A DNA stretch of 64,000 bases from Hyalangium ruber (GCF_034259325.1 NZ_JAXIVS010000007.1:496001-560000), one strand, 5' to 3'. Shown: positions 1 through 8,838, counted from the first letter of the stretch. Translations and numbers: made by a program. Notes: generated by a model from the letters alone, not told the origin.

Positions 1-1030
1 GCTCCTCGGAGTGCTTGCGGTCCACCAGGTCCCGCATGCGCTGGGAGGCCCCATCCGCGGCCACGGTGAGGTTGGTGGCGCCCCCGCGCCGCAGGGTGTC
101 CACCAGCTCCTGGGTGAGCCGGTCCGCGCGCAGCGAGGACACCCCCACCTCCCGCCCTGCGTCCACGAGGGTGCGCAGCAGCTCGACGATCCGTGGGTGG
201 TCCGTCACCGCCGCGCCCACCAGGCCCACGCGCCGGGCGTGCTCGGGGATGAGCGAGAGCACCCGCTCGGGCGGCACCGTCCGCATGCCCCCGTTGGTGG
301 TGCGCCGCATCACACAGTAGTGGCAGCCGCGCGAGCACCCGCGCTCCGGCTCGATGAGGAACATCGAGCGCAGCTCGGTATGCGGGGTGATGATCTGCGA
401 GCGGGCAGGCAGCCGCTCGTCCAGCGCCTTGGCGACGAAGTAGCGCTTCCCGCCCCGCCCTGGCACCCGGAAGCCAGGGAGGCCCGCCAGGTGCGCCAGC
501 AGCGCCTCGCGATCCATCGTCATGGCCGCGTCCAGCAAGGTGTGGATGAGCTCCTCCGCCTCGCCCTGGAGCAGCACATCCACGAAGGGCTCGAGCGGAT
601 CCGGATTGGAGAAGGTCAGCGGGCCACCGGCCACGATGAGGGGGTGACGCTCGCTCCGCTCCTCCTTGAGCAGCGGCACCTGCGCCAGCTCCAGCATGGA
701 GAAGAGGCCCGTCAGCTCCAGCTCATAGGCCACCGAGAAGGCGAGCATCGGCAGGCCGGAGACCGGGGCCTCGGTCTCATAGGTGAACAGGGGCGTCCGA
801 GTGCGGCGGTAGACCTCCACGTCATCCGGAAGGAAGACACGCTCGGCGGTGGCGCCCGGATGAAGGTGAATCTCCCGGTAGATCGTCTGGTAGCCGAGCG
901 AGCTCATCCCCACGTGGTAGGGGCTCGGATAGCAGAGGGCCACCCGGTAGGGCGCCTCCTTGCGGAGCGTGCCCTGCTCGTCCGCCAGCCGGGTGCGAAC
1001 TGCTTCAACGAGTGAGTAACGGCCCTCCAT
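1..1030 (-). CDS. Radical SAM protein, N-terminal part (cut by window start)
   Basis: The first 343 residues of a minus-strand gene are present; the C-terminal end lies outside the window. The ATG at 1030 has GGAGGAGC directly upstream. The N-terminal ~200 residues look like the B12-binding-type domain found before many radical SAM cores, beginning with a conserved P-S-P-Y-H-V-G-M-S stretch. The 4Fe-4S/SAM motif is CSRGCHYC, with C232, C236 and C239 spaced as CxxxCxxC. This layout matches the family sometimes called TIGR03960-like or 'radical SAM, B12-binding domain' proteins. Whether cobalamin is bound cannot be told. The substrate is unknown. A methylthiotransferase or methyltransferase is possible, but nothing visible selects between them. 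Confidence 0.85.
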   Translation of the reverse strand, partial: MEGRYSLVEAVRTRLADEQGTLRKEAPYRVALCYPSPYHVGMSSLGYQTIYREIHLHPGATAERVFLPDDVEVYRRTRTPLFTYETEAPVSGLPMLAFSVAYELELTGLFSMLELAQVPLLKEERSERHPLIVAGGPLTFSNPDPLEPFVDVLLQGEAEELIHTLLDAAMTMDREALLAHLAGLPGFRVPGRGGKRYFVAKALDERLPARSQIITPHTELRSMFLIEPERGCSRGCHYCVMRRTTNGGMRTVPPERVLSLIPEHARRVGLVGAAVTDHPRIVELLRTLVDAGREVGVSSLRADRLTQELVDTLRRGGATNLTVAADGASQRMRDLVDRKHSEE

Positions 1031-1065
1031 GCTCCTCCAACGTCAGTCCAATCCTCTCTAAACAC

Positions 1066-1115
1066 CGCGGCCCCGCGCAGCCACTCCCGAGAGAGGAGGG
1101 GCCACCGGGGCCGCG
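1066..1115. terminator. Candidate hairpin between two minus-strand genes
   Basis: Perfect 10-bp inverted arms CGCGGCCCCG (1066-1075) and CGGGGCCGCG (1106-1115) lie between the end of the lipoprotein gene and the start of the radical SAM gene. There is a short A run just after the right arm on the plus strand, but the minus-strand exit side has only GTGTTTAG. It may terminate the receptor/lipoprotein transcript. The loop is 30 nt, so this is only a moderate call. Confidence 0.4.
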
Positions 1116-1138
1116 AAAACCACTGGCTCGCGTCGGAG

Positions 1139-1894
1139 CTAGTCCTGAGCCCGGAACGAGGGAATCTCCCCCGCCGGCACGCAGAACTTCAGGACCGGAT
1201 CGCACACCGCGTCGAAGTCGGGGTTCACGCCCGAGCCCGCGCCGCAGCTGTTCCGCGGCTCATTGGACGCCGGATCGCAGGCGGCCACCGGCCAGAGGGC
1301 CCGCACCTTGAGGCGCGCGGTGCAGGTGAGCGGCCCGCCCTCGCGCTGGACGACGCGCGTGTACGCCAGGGTGCCCTTCAGCTGGGTGCCCGGCGCGCTC
1401 GGCGAGGAGTACACGTTGACGTCCTCGAACTGGTACGTGATGACGGTCGCATCCTCGGCGGTGACCCCGGTATCCGGGTTGGCCGCGCGCGCGGAAGCGT
1501 TCACCGTGGCCGCGGAGAAGTCCGAAGCCCCGCAGAAGTTCCCCGCATCCGGCTCGTCCACCATGGCGCCCACCGCCGTCTGGAGGTACGGATCGCCCGG
1601 GTCCCGCGCGCCGCGCGAGGCCAGGCCCGAGGGACGAATGGTCAGCTTCGTCTCCCCTTCACGGCCCTCCTCGGGGTTGGTGAACTTGAAGACGCCCAGG
1701 GTCTCTCCCTTGGGGATGAACCTGTCGCACTCCGCGGAGGGGGCATCGCCCTCCACATCGTACTTCGCGTACCAGTTGTTCAGGCTCGCGTCCTGAACGA
1801 TGCACCCGGCTTCCGGCTGTTCGAAGTTGCAGCTCGACAGCAGTGCGCCCGCACCGAGCAGCGCCGCCGCCACAGAGACGATGTTCTTGGTCAT
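1139..1894 (-). CDS. Hypothetical lipoprotein downstream of the TonB receptor
   Basis: A 251-residue secreted lipoprotein. The N-terminus has a short hydrophobic signal ending in the lipobox L-L-S-S-C (Cys about residue 22). The mature part is Cys-containing (for example around 'FCGASDF', 'CDPASNE' and 'NSCGAG') and has no domain I recognise. It starts 36 bp after the stop of the receptor gene on the same strand, so the two are probably co-transcribed. The lipoprotein may be a surface-exposed or periplasmic partner of the receptor, by analogy with lipoproteins paired with TonB-dependent transporters in other phyla. That role is inference from position only. Confidence 0.8.
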   Translation of the reverse strand: MTKNIVSVAAALLGAGALLSSCNFEQPEAGCIVQDASLNNWYAKYDVEGDAPSAECDRFIPKGETLGVFKFTNPEEGREGETKLTIRPSGLASRGARDPGDPYLQTAVGAMVDEPDAGNFCGASDFSAATVNASARAANPDTGVTAEDATVITYQFEDVNVYSSPSAPGTQLKGTLAYTRVVQREGGPLTCTARLKVRALWPVAACDPASNEPRNSCGAGSGVNPDFDAVCDPVLKFCVPAGEIPSFRAQD

Positions 1895-1930
1895 GATTCT
1901 CGAGGTTCTCGTGTCGATGGTGGCTGAGCG

Positions 1931-4900
1931 TTAGAAGGTGTAGCGGACACCGAAGCGGAACTGCCGCGGCGCCTGGTACTGGGTGGGCTTGCCGAAGTTC
2001 GGGTTCACGTCGTCCTCATCCAGGTAGATGGGCGCCGCGGTGTCCTCCTCGATGTCTCCGGTGTTGATCTGCACCTTGCCCGGCAGATCCGAGGGACGGC
2101 CACCCACCAGCGGGTAGATGGACTCGTAGGTGTAGGACTGGTCCACCAGCGTCGCCGTCTGGAAGTTGAACAGGTTGAACACGTCCATGGTGATGGACAC
2201 CACCTGGTTCTTGGCGATGCGGTAGTTCACGCCGATGTTCGAGTCGATGATGTTGACCCAGGGCGTGCGGCCGGCGGTGCCACGCTGCAGCACGAACGCC
2301 TCGTCCTGGCCGTAGTCCGGGTGCGCGCCGTAGTGGCTGATCGGCGTGCCCGAGTTACCGCGGTAGGACATGCCGATGCTCGCCGACAGCACGTTGTTGA
2401 TGTTGAACTCACGGGCGCCGAACAGCTTCACCGAGTGCGTGCGGTCGAAGGGCAGCAGGCCCTTGCGGTTCTCCAGCAGCTGGATCAGGTCGAAGTCCGA
2501 GAGGATGTTCGGGTCGAGCTGGTTGTTCTCCGGCCGGAACAGACCGGGGTAGTTGCCGTACAGCCGCGACCACGTGTAGCTCGCCTGGGCCAGCCAGCCG
2601 TCGGCGAAGGTGCGGTTGAGGTACAGGGTGACGGCGTCGTAGTTGCGCACCGCCTCGGGGAAGTCCTTGGCGAAGCCGTTGTTCGGGTTGCCCAGGAAGT
2701 ACGTGTTGCCGTCATCGCGGCTCATGTCCTCGATGACCGCGTTCATGTTGCGGTGGGTGTAGGTGGCGCCGAAGCGGGTGTTGGCCAGCACCTCGTACTC
2801 ACCGCCAACCAGGTACTCCGTCGAGGACTGCGGCTCGATGTCCGGGTCGACCGGCTCGTTCTCCACCTTGCCGCCCGAGTAGAGGCGGTTGGGGTTGAGG
2901 CTCGACTCGGCGCGGCGGGCCACGAAGGCGCTGTCCGCACAGCCGGTGCGCTGGCCCTCGAGCGTGGACGGATCGCAGCCGCCCTCCAGCCCTTCCTGCG
3001 ACGCCACGTGGCGGCCCGAGTAGCGGCGCTCCGGCGGGAAGGCGCGCTCCAGCATGTTGAGCGGCACCTGCTCGTAGTAGCGGGCGAAGTTGCCGTAGAA
3101 CTTCATGCGGCCGTTGGCGAACGGATCGACGATGGCGCCGATGCGCGGCGACAGCTGGTTGCCGAGGATGAGCGACAGGTTCCCATCGCCGCCGTACATG
3201 GCCTGCACGTCGTAGCGCACGCCCAGGTTCAGCGTCAGCCGGTTCTCGATCGTCCAGCTGTCCTGCAGGAAGCCACCCACCGTGGTGCTGGAGACCTTCG
3301 CCGCCTGGACGAGCTGCACCGTCGGCGAGTCCGGCCCCGTCTGGTAGCCGTAGCGGCGGTAGTCGTTCCAGCCATAGATGCCATAGGGATACAGCCGCTC
3401 GCCGGTATCCTCGTCCACCGCGCCAGTGATGACCGTGCCGGTGCGCGGGTCGATGGCGTTGGTGAGGTTGGCCTCCTGGAAGAACACGCCGCCACCGTAG
3501 GCCTTGCGCTGCGAGTAGTTGAGGAACTCGGTGTCCACGCCCGCCTTGATGACGTGGGTGCCCAGCGCGTTGAGCAGGTAGGTGGCCTTGGCGTTGGCCT
3601 GGAAGCGGTCCATCTTGCCGTCACGCAGCTGGCCGGGGCCGCCCAGCTCGTAGTTGGTCACCGGGCAGCTGTAGACCTCCTCGCCCGGGGTCCCCGCGGG
3701 CTCGCAGAAGGCGCGCAGGCCCGGCGAGTCCTCGAAGTACAGGATCGACCGCGGCTCCACGTAGCGCACGCGCGAGTAGCCCGCGAGGCCATCACCCAGG
3801 ATGTCGCCCGCCTGGCTGCCGTCGGCCGGCTTGTCGGAGGCCACCTGGTGGAACCAGCCCGCGTTCACGTCGAACAGGACCTTCTTGTCCAGGAACGCGC
3901 CGGCGTACTTCAGGCCCAGCGCCGTGGTGCTGGCGTTGGTGGAGATCTGCCCGAAGTCACCCGGCCGCGCCGTCTGCGGCAGGGGCAGCGCGCCGCTGCG
4001 CGGATCGAGGCGCAGCTTGCCCAGGCCGCCCGTGCTGGACGGGGTGCCCGTCAGCGACACCGACACGTTGTGATCAGCGTTGATGAGGTAGGTCAGCTTG
4101 CCCATGTACTGGAAGCTGCGCGCGTCGGCGAAGTAGCGGCTCTCGGAGCCCGGGATGGGCTGCAGCTGCGCGGTGCCCTGCTCGTCGCGCAGGATGTTGC
4201 CGCCGTCGTCCACCTTGAAGGCGTTGATGCCGCGCACGTGCTGGTAGCGGGTGAAGGAGGGGGCGAAACCCGCGAAGAACCACAGCCTGTCCTGGAGGAT
4301 GGGACCGCCGAGGGTGGCGCCGAAGTCGCCGAGGTTGTGCAGGTTGTTCTCACCGGTGACGATCGAGCTCTCGTCGATGACCAGCTTGCGGCCACCCTCG
4401 AAGACGCCCGGCGTCATGTTGGCGAACACCGAGCCGTGGAACTCGTTGGAGCCCGAGCGCGTCACCGCGTTGAGCACGCCGCCGGTGGACCGGCCGAACT
4501 CCGGCAGGTAGCCGCCCGTAATCACGTTCACGTCCTGCACGAACTCGATCGACAGCGGGCTGGCGTTGATGCCGAACGCCGGATCATTCGTGGACAGGCC
4601 GTCCACCACATAGCCGTTCTCCGGGGAGGAGGCGCCGTTGATGGATACGCCGTACTGATCGTTCTGGGCGCCCGGAGCCAGCTCCGCCAGGCTCTCGAAC
4701 GAGCGCGCCGCGCCGCCCTTGCCGCCCGGCCGGTTCACGGCGATGCGGCGGATGAACTCCTGATCCACGTTCACGCCCTGCGTCGTCGAGCCCACGTCGA
4801 TCGTTGGAGGGGTACCGCTGATCTCGATCGACTCGGTGAACGTCTCGGGCAGCAGCTCCACGTTGACGCGGATCGTGCGGTTGAGCCGCAGCTGGATGTC

Positions 4901-5200
4901 CGAGCGGGTGAACGGCTTGAAGCCCGAGCTGTCGAACCGCAGGGTGTAGACACCCGGGGGGAGCTGGGGAATACGATACTGACCCGAAGCGTCGGTAACG
5001 ACGGTCTGCTCACCCTGAAGGTTGGGAGAGGTTGCCGTCACCACCACATCGGGGATCGGGGCCTGTTTGCTACCGGGGTCGGCGTTGATGACTGTACCGA
5101 TGATGACGCTGCTCGAAGACTGCGCCAGGGCCACTGAGCCAGACAAAAGGCAAGCGACCAGCACGACTCCGGTTGCCCGGAGCACACGGGTAAGTCTCAT
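1931..5200 (-). CDS. Oar-like TonB-dependent outer-membrane receptor
   Basis: 1089 residues, with a signal peptide (about 1-26, cleavage near A-L-A-Q) and a carboxypeptidase-regulatory-like beta-sandwich at about 33-118 (S-G-Q-Y-R-I-P-Q-L-P-P-G-V-Y). A plug domain follows at about 130-270 (E-F-G-R-S-T-G-G-V-L-N-A-V-T), then a long beta-barrel that ends in the outer-membrane signature ...RFGVRYTF. The length and the N-terminal sandwich match the Oar family. In Myxococcus, Oar is needed for development and has been linked to TonB-driven export of the PopC protease. A GGAGGGG ribosome site sits 7 nt before the ATG. It faces the tonB-exbBD operon across a 248-bp divergent region. Whether it imports a ligand or exports protein cannot be decided here. 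Confidence 0.9.
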   Translation of the reverse strand: MRLTRVLRATGVVLVACLLSGSVALAQSSSSVIIGTVINADPGSKQAPIPDVVVTATSPNLQGEQTVVTDASGQYRIPQLPPGVYTLRFDSSGFKPFTRSDIQLRLNRTIRVNVELLPETFTESIEISGTPPTIDVGSTTQGVNVDQEFIRRIAVNRPGGKGGAARSFESLAELAPGAQNDQYGVSINGASSPENGYVVDGLSTNDPAFGINASPLSIEFVQDVNVITGGYLPEFGRSTGGVLNAVTRSGSNEFHGSVFANMTPGVFEGGRKLVIDESSIVTGENNLHNLGDFGATLGGPILQDRLWFFAGFAPSFTRYQHVRGINAFKVDDGGNILRDEQGTAQLQPIPGSESRYFADARSFQYMGKLTYLINADHNVSVSLTGTPSSTGGLGKLRLDPRSGALPLPQTARPGDFGQISTNASTTALGLKYAGAFLDKKVLFDVNAGWFHQVASDKPADGSQAGDILGDGLAGYSRVRYVEPRSILYFEDSPGLRAFCEPAGTPGEEVYSCPVTNYELGGPGQLRDGKMDRFQANAKATYLLNALGTHVIKAGVDTEFLNYSQRKAYGGGVFFQEANLTNAIDPRTGTVITGAVDEDTGERLYPYGIYGWNDYRRYGYQTGPDSPTVQLVQAAKVSSTTVGGFLQDSWTIENRLTLNLGVRYDVQAMYGGDGNLSLILGNQLSPRIGAIVDPFANGRMKFYGNFARYYEQVPLNMLERAFPPERRYSGRHVASQEGLEGGCDPSTLEGQRTGCADSAFVARRAESSLNPNRLYSGGKVENEPVDPDIEPQSSTEYLVGGEYEVLANTRFGATYTHRNMNAVIEDMSRDDGNTYFLGNPNNGFAKDFPEAVRNYDAVTLYLNRTFADGWLAQASYTWSRLYGNYPGLFRPENNQLDPNILSDFDLIQLLENRKGLLPFDRTHSVKLFGAREFNINNVLSASIGMSYRGNSGTPISHYGAHPDYGQDEAFVLQRGTAGRTPWVNIIDSNIGVNYRIAKNQVVSITMDVFNLFNFQTATLVDQSYTYESIYPLVGGRPSDLPGKVQINTGDIEEDTAAPIYLDEDDVNPNFGKPTQYQAPRQFRFGVRYTF

Positions 5201-5247
5201 GCCAGAACCCCTCCAAGGTAGGCAGATGCAACCAAAAATGGTCGAGC

Positions 5248-5275
5248 AAAATATCTGAGGTCGCTAACTTGTCAA
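5248..5275 (-). promoter_or_regulatory. Sigma-70-type promoter for the receptor gene
   Basis: Reading the minus strand, a perfect -35 TTGACA (5275-5270) is followed after 16 bp by a -10 TATTTT (5253-5248) in an AT-rich patch. The predicted start near 5240 leaves a leader of about 40 nt before the ATG at 5200. I saw no Fur-like palindrome, so iron control is not supported. Confidence 0.6.
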
Positions 5276-5358
5276 CGGATGGTTGCTTTTTGCCCACCAG
5301 TGGGGCATTGCGCCGTTCCCGCTGATCGCCGGCTCACCGTCGGCTCTTGGACGGCTGC

Positions 5359-5386
5359 TTGAACCCGGACTGCATTTCTGTATGGT
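5359..5386 (+). promoter_or_regulatory. Sigma-70-like promoter for the tonB operon
   Basis: TTGAAC (5359-5364) and TATGGT (5381-5386) are separated by 16 bp. They lie about 60 bp upstream of the tonB ATG, which has its own GAGGAG ribosome site. The match is fair rather than perfect. Confidence 0.45.
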
Positions 5387-5448
5387 AGCACGCCTTTGAT
5401 CGGCCCAGGCGTGACGGGTAGTCCACTGGTGTAGAGGAGTTTTCGCAC

Positions 5449-6198
5449 ATGTTCGACTCTGTGCTTGACCGCGGACAAGCCCCCAAGGGGCGGATGGGCG
5501 TCGGAGCCGTGGTGTCCGTGGTGCTACATGTCGCCTTGTTCGCTGGGGCACTGTGGCTCTCCACCCGGCCGCCTCCGCTCGAGGAGAAGGAGGTCGAGGT
5601 GACCTTCAAGGCCGCGATGGCGCCCCCGCCCCCGCCGCCTCCTCCGCCCCCTCCTCCCGCGTCCAAGCCGAAGACGACGCCCAAGAAGCCCGTGAAGAAG
5701 CCGGACGCGATCGTCCAGCCGAAGGAGATTCCCCAGACCAAGCCTCCGGAGCAGGAGCCCGCGGAGGAGCCGCCCGCCGAGGAGGAGCCCTCCGAGGAAG
5801 AGGTCGAGGGTGGCGTGGAAGGTGGCGTGCCCGGTGGTGTGGTGGGTGGCGTGGTGGGCGGTGTGCTCGGCGGCGTGCTGGGCGGTCAGGTGGGCGGCAC
5901 CGGCACGGACGTGCTGCCGTTCGGCGCGGGCATGACGCGCCCCGAGAAGCTTTCGGGTCCCATTCCCCAGTACACTCGCGAGGCGCTCGAGGCGCACGTT
6001 CAGGGTCTGATGATCGTGAAGTGCGTCATCACCACGGAAGGTCGAGTGGAGAAGTGCCGTATCATCAAGCCCCTGCCCCACATGGAACAGGCGGTACTGG
6101 ACGCGTTGTATGCCGCGCGCTACAAGCCGGTCACGTTCCAGGGCCGTACGGTCCAGGTTGACTACACCTTCAACATCAAGCTGAGCCTGCCGCGCTGA
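5449..6198 (+). CDS. tonB: TonB family energy transducer
   Basis: 249 residues. A single N-terminal membrane helix (about 17-37) anchors the protein in the inner membrane. A periplasmic linker follows with a run of about 12 prolines (58-70), a Lys/Pro and Glu/Pro stretch, and a G-G-V repeat block (about 120-150). The C-terminal TonB domain (about 165-249) carries the usual late pattern of A-L-Y-A-A-R-Y-K-P-V-T-F. It transmits proton-motive energy from ExbB/ExbD to outer-membrane receptors, most obviously the divergent Oar-like receptor. It is the first gene of a four-gene run with exbB and two exbD genes. The Gly-Val repeat in the linker is unusual compared with the enterobacterial Pro/Lys/Glu linkers. 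Confidence 0.9.
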   Translation: MFDSVLDRGQAPKGRMGVGAVVSVVLHVALFAGALWLSTRPPPLEEKEVEVTFKAAMAPPPPPPPPPPPPASKPKTTPKKPVKKPDAIVQPKEIPQTKPPEQEPAEEPPAEEEPSEEEVEGGVEGGVPGGVVGGVVGGVLGGVLGGQVGGTGTDVLPFGAGMTRPEKLSGPIPQYTREALEAHVQGLMIVKCVITTEGRVEKCRIIKPLPHMEQAVLDALYAARYKPVTFQGRTVQVDYTFNIKLSLPR

Positions 6199-6271
6199 TC
6201 GCGGCCGGGCGGCCCTCTGTCTCAAAAATTGTCGTAACCCACCGCGCTCGAGGAGGAGCGCTCTTACCACC

Positions 6272-6961
6272 ATGCAATTCACTCTTGCGGATATCTGGGC
6301 GCACACGGGCCTCTTCGCCCGCTTCATCATCTTCACCCTGGGGTTCATGTCGATCGCGTCGCTGGTCGTCATGGCCGAGCGCATGTTCGTCTTCCGCAAG
6401 ACGCGGTCGGACTCGCGCAATTTCGCCGCGAAGATGGGTGCCATCCTCGCCAAGGGCGACCTGAGCACGGCGGCCAACACCAACCTGGGTAAGGACGTGG
6501 GCCACCTGGGCCGCGTCATCAACTCGGGCCTGACGGCGTACCGCATCAGCCCCAGCAACAAGGACGTGGCGGTGGAGTCGGTTGCCCGCGCGCTGGAGCG
6601 CCAGGCGCAGCGTGAGGTGCAGAGCCTCAAGCGCGGCCTGGGCGTGCTGGCCACGGTCGGTTCGACGGCGCCGTTCGTCGGTCTGCTCGGCACCACGATG
6701 GGTATCGTGAACGCCTTCCAGCTCATGGCGGAGGCCGGCTCGGGCGGTCTGGGCACCATCTCGGCCGGTATCGCCGAGGCGCTCATCACCACGGCGTTCG
6801 GTCTGCTCGTGGCGATTCCGGCGGTTATGGCCTACAACTTCCTGCAGGGCTGGGTGGATGCGCGCTCGGTGGACATCTCCGAGTCGTCCAACGAGTTCCT
6901 GGACGTGGTGGCGCGCCAGCTGACCGGCGGCGCGACCCACTCTCACCAGCAGTCGGCCTAA
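6272..6961 (+). CDS. exbB: ExbB/TolQ/MotA family proton channel
   Basis: 229 residues with three predicted membrane helices: about 12-34, then two helices flanking the conserved stretch G-L-L-G-T-T-M-G-I-V-N-A-F (about 145-157), and A-E-A-L-I-T-T-A-F-G-L-L-V-A-I-P-A. Together with ExbD it forms the inner-membrane motor that powers TonB. It lies 73 bp after tonB and 123 bp before the first exbD gene, all on the same strand. Myxobacteria have several such motors, including gliding-motility ones. The adjacent tonB and receptor genes argue for a TonB role here rather than gliding or Tol function. Confidence 0.9.
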   Translation: MQFTLADIWAHTGLFARFIIFTLGFMSIASLVVMAERMFVFRKTRSDSRNFAAKMGAILAKGDLSTAANTNLGKDVGHLGRVINSGLTAYRISPSNKDVAVESVARALERQAQREVQSLKRGLGVLATVGSTAPFVGLLGTTMGIVNAFQLMAEAGSGGLGTISAGIAEALITTAFGLLVAIPAVMAYNFLQGWVDARSVDISESSNEFLDVVARQLTGGATHSHQQSA

Positions 6962-7084
6962 GGACGGCGCCCTCTCCGGGCCGTCTTTGCGGCCCGCCTC
7001 GGTGGACGCAGGACCTCTGCGCAAGGGGTCCCACGCCAGGCGGGCCGTTCCACCCCCGCTCCAGTTCGAGCCCCAGGTGCATCC

Positions 7085-7510
7085 ATGGGAATGGCAGTAG
7101 GCCCCAACAAGGGGATCAAGAACGAGATCAACGTCACGCCGCTGGTGGACGTGGTGCTGGTGCTGCTCATCATCTTCATGGTGATCACGCCCATGCTCCA
7201 GCGCGGCAAGTCCGTGACGCTGCCCAAGGCGCAGAACATCGAGAAGGAGAAGAAGGGGGGCGCGGAGTCCGATCCCCTGATCCTCTCGGTGACGCCGGAC
7301 AAGAAGACGTTCGTGGAGAACGACGAGTACGCCGACCCGGCGGGGCTGGAGACGCGGATTCGCGACGAGCTGACGAAGTCGCCGGGCAAGCGCATCCTCC
7401 TCAAGGGCGACAACACGCTGAACGTCGGTGACGTGCGCAAGGTGATGGACGTGGCCCGCAAGGCGCAGGCCAAGAGCATCGCGCTCGGCGTCGAGGAGCT
7501 GAAGGAATAG
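7085..7510 (+). CDS. exbD: ExbD/TolR family protein (first copy)
   Basis: 141 residues. A short cytoplasmic N-terminus leads into one membrane helix containing the essential Asp, in the motif N-V-T-P-L-V-D-V-V-L-V-L-L-I-I-F-M. A periplasmic domain follows. It partners with the ExbB channel just upstream. The second exbD gene begins 2 bp after this stop codon, so the two are translationally linked. The membrane-helix DNA is almost identical to that of the second copy, while the periplasmic parts differ strongly. That fits a heteromeric ExbD pair or two alternative stators. Confidence 0.9.
   Translation: MGMAVGPNKGIKNEINVTPLVDVVLVLLIIFMVITPMLQRGKSVTLPKAQNIEKEKKGGAESDPLILSVTPDKKTFVENDEYADPAGLETRIRDELTKSPGKRILLKGDNTLNVGDVRKVMDVARKAQAKSIALGVEELKE
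7127..7185 (+). repeat. 59-bp direct repeat, copy 1 (exbD membrane helix)
   Basis: This segment encodes the N-V-T-P-L-V-D helix of the first exbD and matches 7570-7628 in the second exbD at 58 of 59 bases. The offset between copies is 443 bp, in phase with the two reading frames. Confidence 0.9.
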
Positions 7511-7512
7511 CC

Positions 7513-8022
7513 ATGGCCGGACACAAGTCACGCCAGTGGGTCAAGCCCCAGAGCGCCCCCAACTCCGACATCAACGTCACGCCGCTGGTGGACGTGGTGC
7601 TCGTGCTGCTCATCATCTTCATGGTGATTACGCCGCTGCTCGAGAAGGACATCGAGGTGCGCGTGCCGGAGACGGAGGTGGAGAACACGCCACCGCCCGA
7701 GAACCCGGACCAGCTCGTGGTGCAGCTCGATGAGACGGGCAACATCAAGATCAACTCCGAGCAGATGGCCAACCCGGACGAGTACGTCACTCGCCTGAAG
7801 CGGATGCTGGCCGCCAAGCCGAAGGAAGAGCGGATCGTCTTCTTCATGGCCAACGACAACACGAACTACGGCAAGCTGATTGGCGCGCTGGACGGCGCCA
7901 AGGCCGCTGGGGCGTTCGTGCTGGGCATGGCGACCGAGGAGCTGCCGCAGGGCGCGGTGGTCCCGGGTGCCGAGGGTGGAGCTCCTCCTCCTCCCGAGCC
8001 TCCGGCGCCTCCTGCTCCGTAA
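7513..8022 (+). CDS. exbD: ExbD/TolR family protein (second copy)
   Basis: 169 residues. It has the same membrane-helix motif with the conserved Asp as the first copy, after a longer and more basic N-terminus (about 20 residues). The periplasmic domain is distinct and ends in a Pro/Ala-rich tail (P-P-P-P-E-P-P-A-P-P-A-P). The start ATG is 2 bp after the stop of the first copy. Two different ExbD proteins beside one ExbB are common in delta-proteobacterial TonB clusters. They probably assemble in the same motor, but the sequence does not show whether both are needed. Confidence 0.9.
   Translation: MAGHKSRQWVKPQSAPNSDINVTPLVDVVLVLLIIFMVITPLLEKDIEVRVPETEVENTPPPENPDQLVVQLDETGNIKINSEQMANPDEYVTRLKRMLAAKPKEERIVFFMANDNTNYGKLIGALDGAKAAGAFVLGMATEELPQGAVVPGAEGGAPPPPEPPAPPAP
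7570..7628 (+). repeat. 59-bp direct repeat, copy 2 (exbD membrane helix)
   Basis: Partner of 7127-7185, with one mismatch (C for G) in 59 bases. Confidence 0.9.
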
Positions 8023-8073
8023 ACGGGTTGGGTTTCCACATTCAGGGGCTCGTCGGCTACATTGCGTTCACGC

Positions 8074-8697
8074 ATGGCCGACGAGCCCTTGGTTTTCGAG
8101 CAGACCGTTGAAGCGCTGTTCGTCCGCGCGCTCGGTAGGCGCCTGACGCCCGAGTGCAAGTCACGCCTGCGGCAGGCCGGGCTCGACGTGGACCAGAAGC
8201 TCAAGCCCGCCTACTCCTTCACTTCCTGGATGACCTTCGTCTGCATCGCGGCGCAGGAGCTCTACCCGGGCCTGCCCGTGGAAGAGGGCGCCTTCAAGCT
8301 CGGCGAGGCCTATATCGACGGCTTCCGGGAGACGATGCTGGGGCGCGCGGTGCTGTCGCTGCTGCGCGTCCTGGGCCCCCGGCGCACGCTGGCTCGGGCC
8401 ACGCAGAACTTCCGGGCGGGCAACAACTTCACCGAGTGCCGGCTGAAGGAGCTGGGTCCCACCCAGTTCGAGCTGTGGATGAACGACGTGGGCAGCTCTC
8501 CCGCGTTCACCGCCGGCATCATCCACGCGGGCCTTCGCGTGGCGGGAGCCCAGGACATCCGCGTGGAGCCCTCTGGCTACGCGGGCGATGCCTGCACCTA
8601 CCAGCTCAGCTGGAAGGAGGCCTCCCTCTCCCCAGGCGTGGCGGCCAAGGCGGATTCGCGGGGCGACAAACGCTCCGGGTCCATCCGCCCGCAGTAG
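8074..8697 (+). CDS. DUF2378 (TIGR02265) myxobacterial family protein
   Basis: 207 residues from the ATG at 8074; a TTG 12 bp earlier is also possible. The protein matches the myxobacteria-specific DUF2378/TIGR02265 paralogous family by its overall pattern. It has an early F-V-R-A-L-G-R-R-L-T-P, a middle Y-P-G-L-P-V-E-E-G-A-F-K-L-G stretch, and the late N-N-F-T-E-C and F-T-A-G-I-I-H-A-G-L motifs. Members occur in many copies per genome and have no established function. It sits 51 bp after the second exbD gene on the same strand and could be read through from that operon. There is no signal peptide, so it is probably cytoplasmic. Confidence 0.8.
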   Translation: MADEPLVFEQTVEALFVRALGRRLTPECKSRLRQAGLDVDQKLKPAYSFTSWMTFVCIAAQELYPGLPVEEGAFKLGEAYIDGFRETMLGRAVLSLLRVLGPRRTLARATQNFRAGNNFTECRLKELGPTQFELWMNDVGSSPAFTAGIIHAGLRVAGAQDIRVEPSGYAGDACTYQLSWKEASLSPGVAAKADSRGDKRSGSIRPQ

Positions 8698-8838
8698 GCC
8701 CAGCCTCCCCTGCCCCAGGCCCATCCCGTCGCGTGGACGGGTATCCCACGCGCGGGACGGTGCGCTGCCTTGCTTCCCTGGGAAGCGGGGCTGGTACGCG
8801 CCTTGCTCTTCCCTCCGGCGAGACACGGGAGGGTGGCG

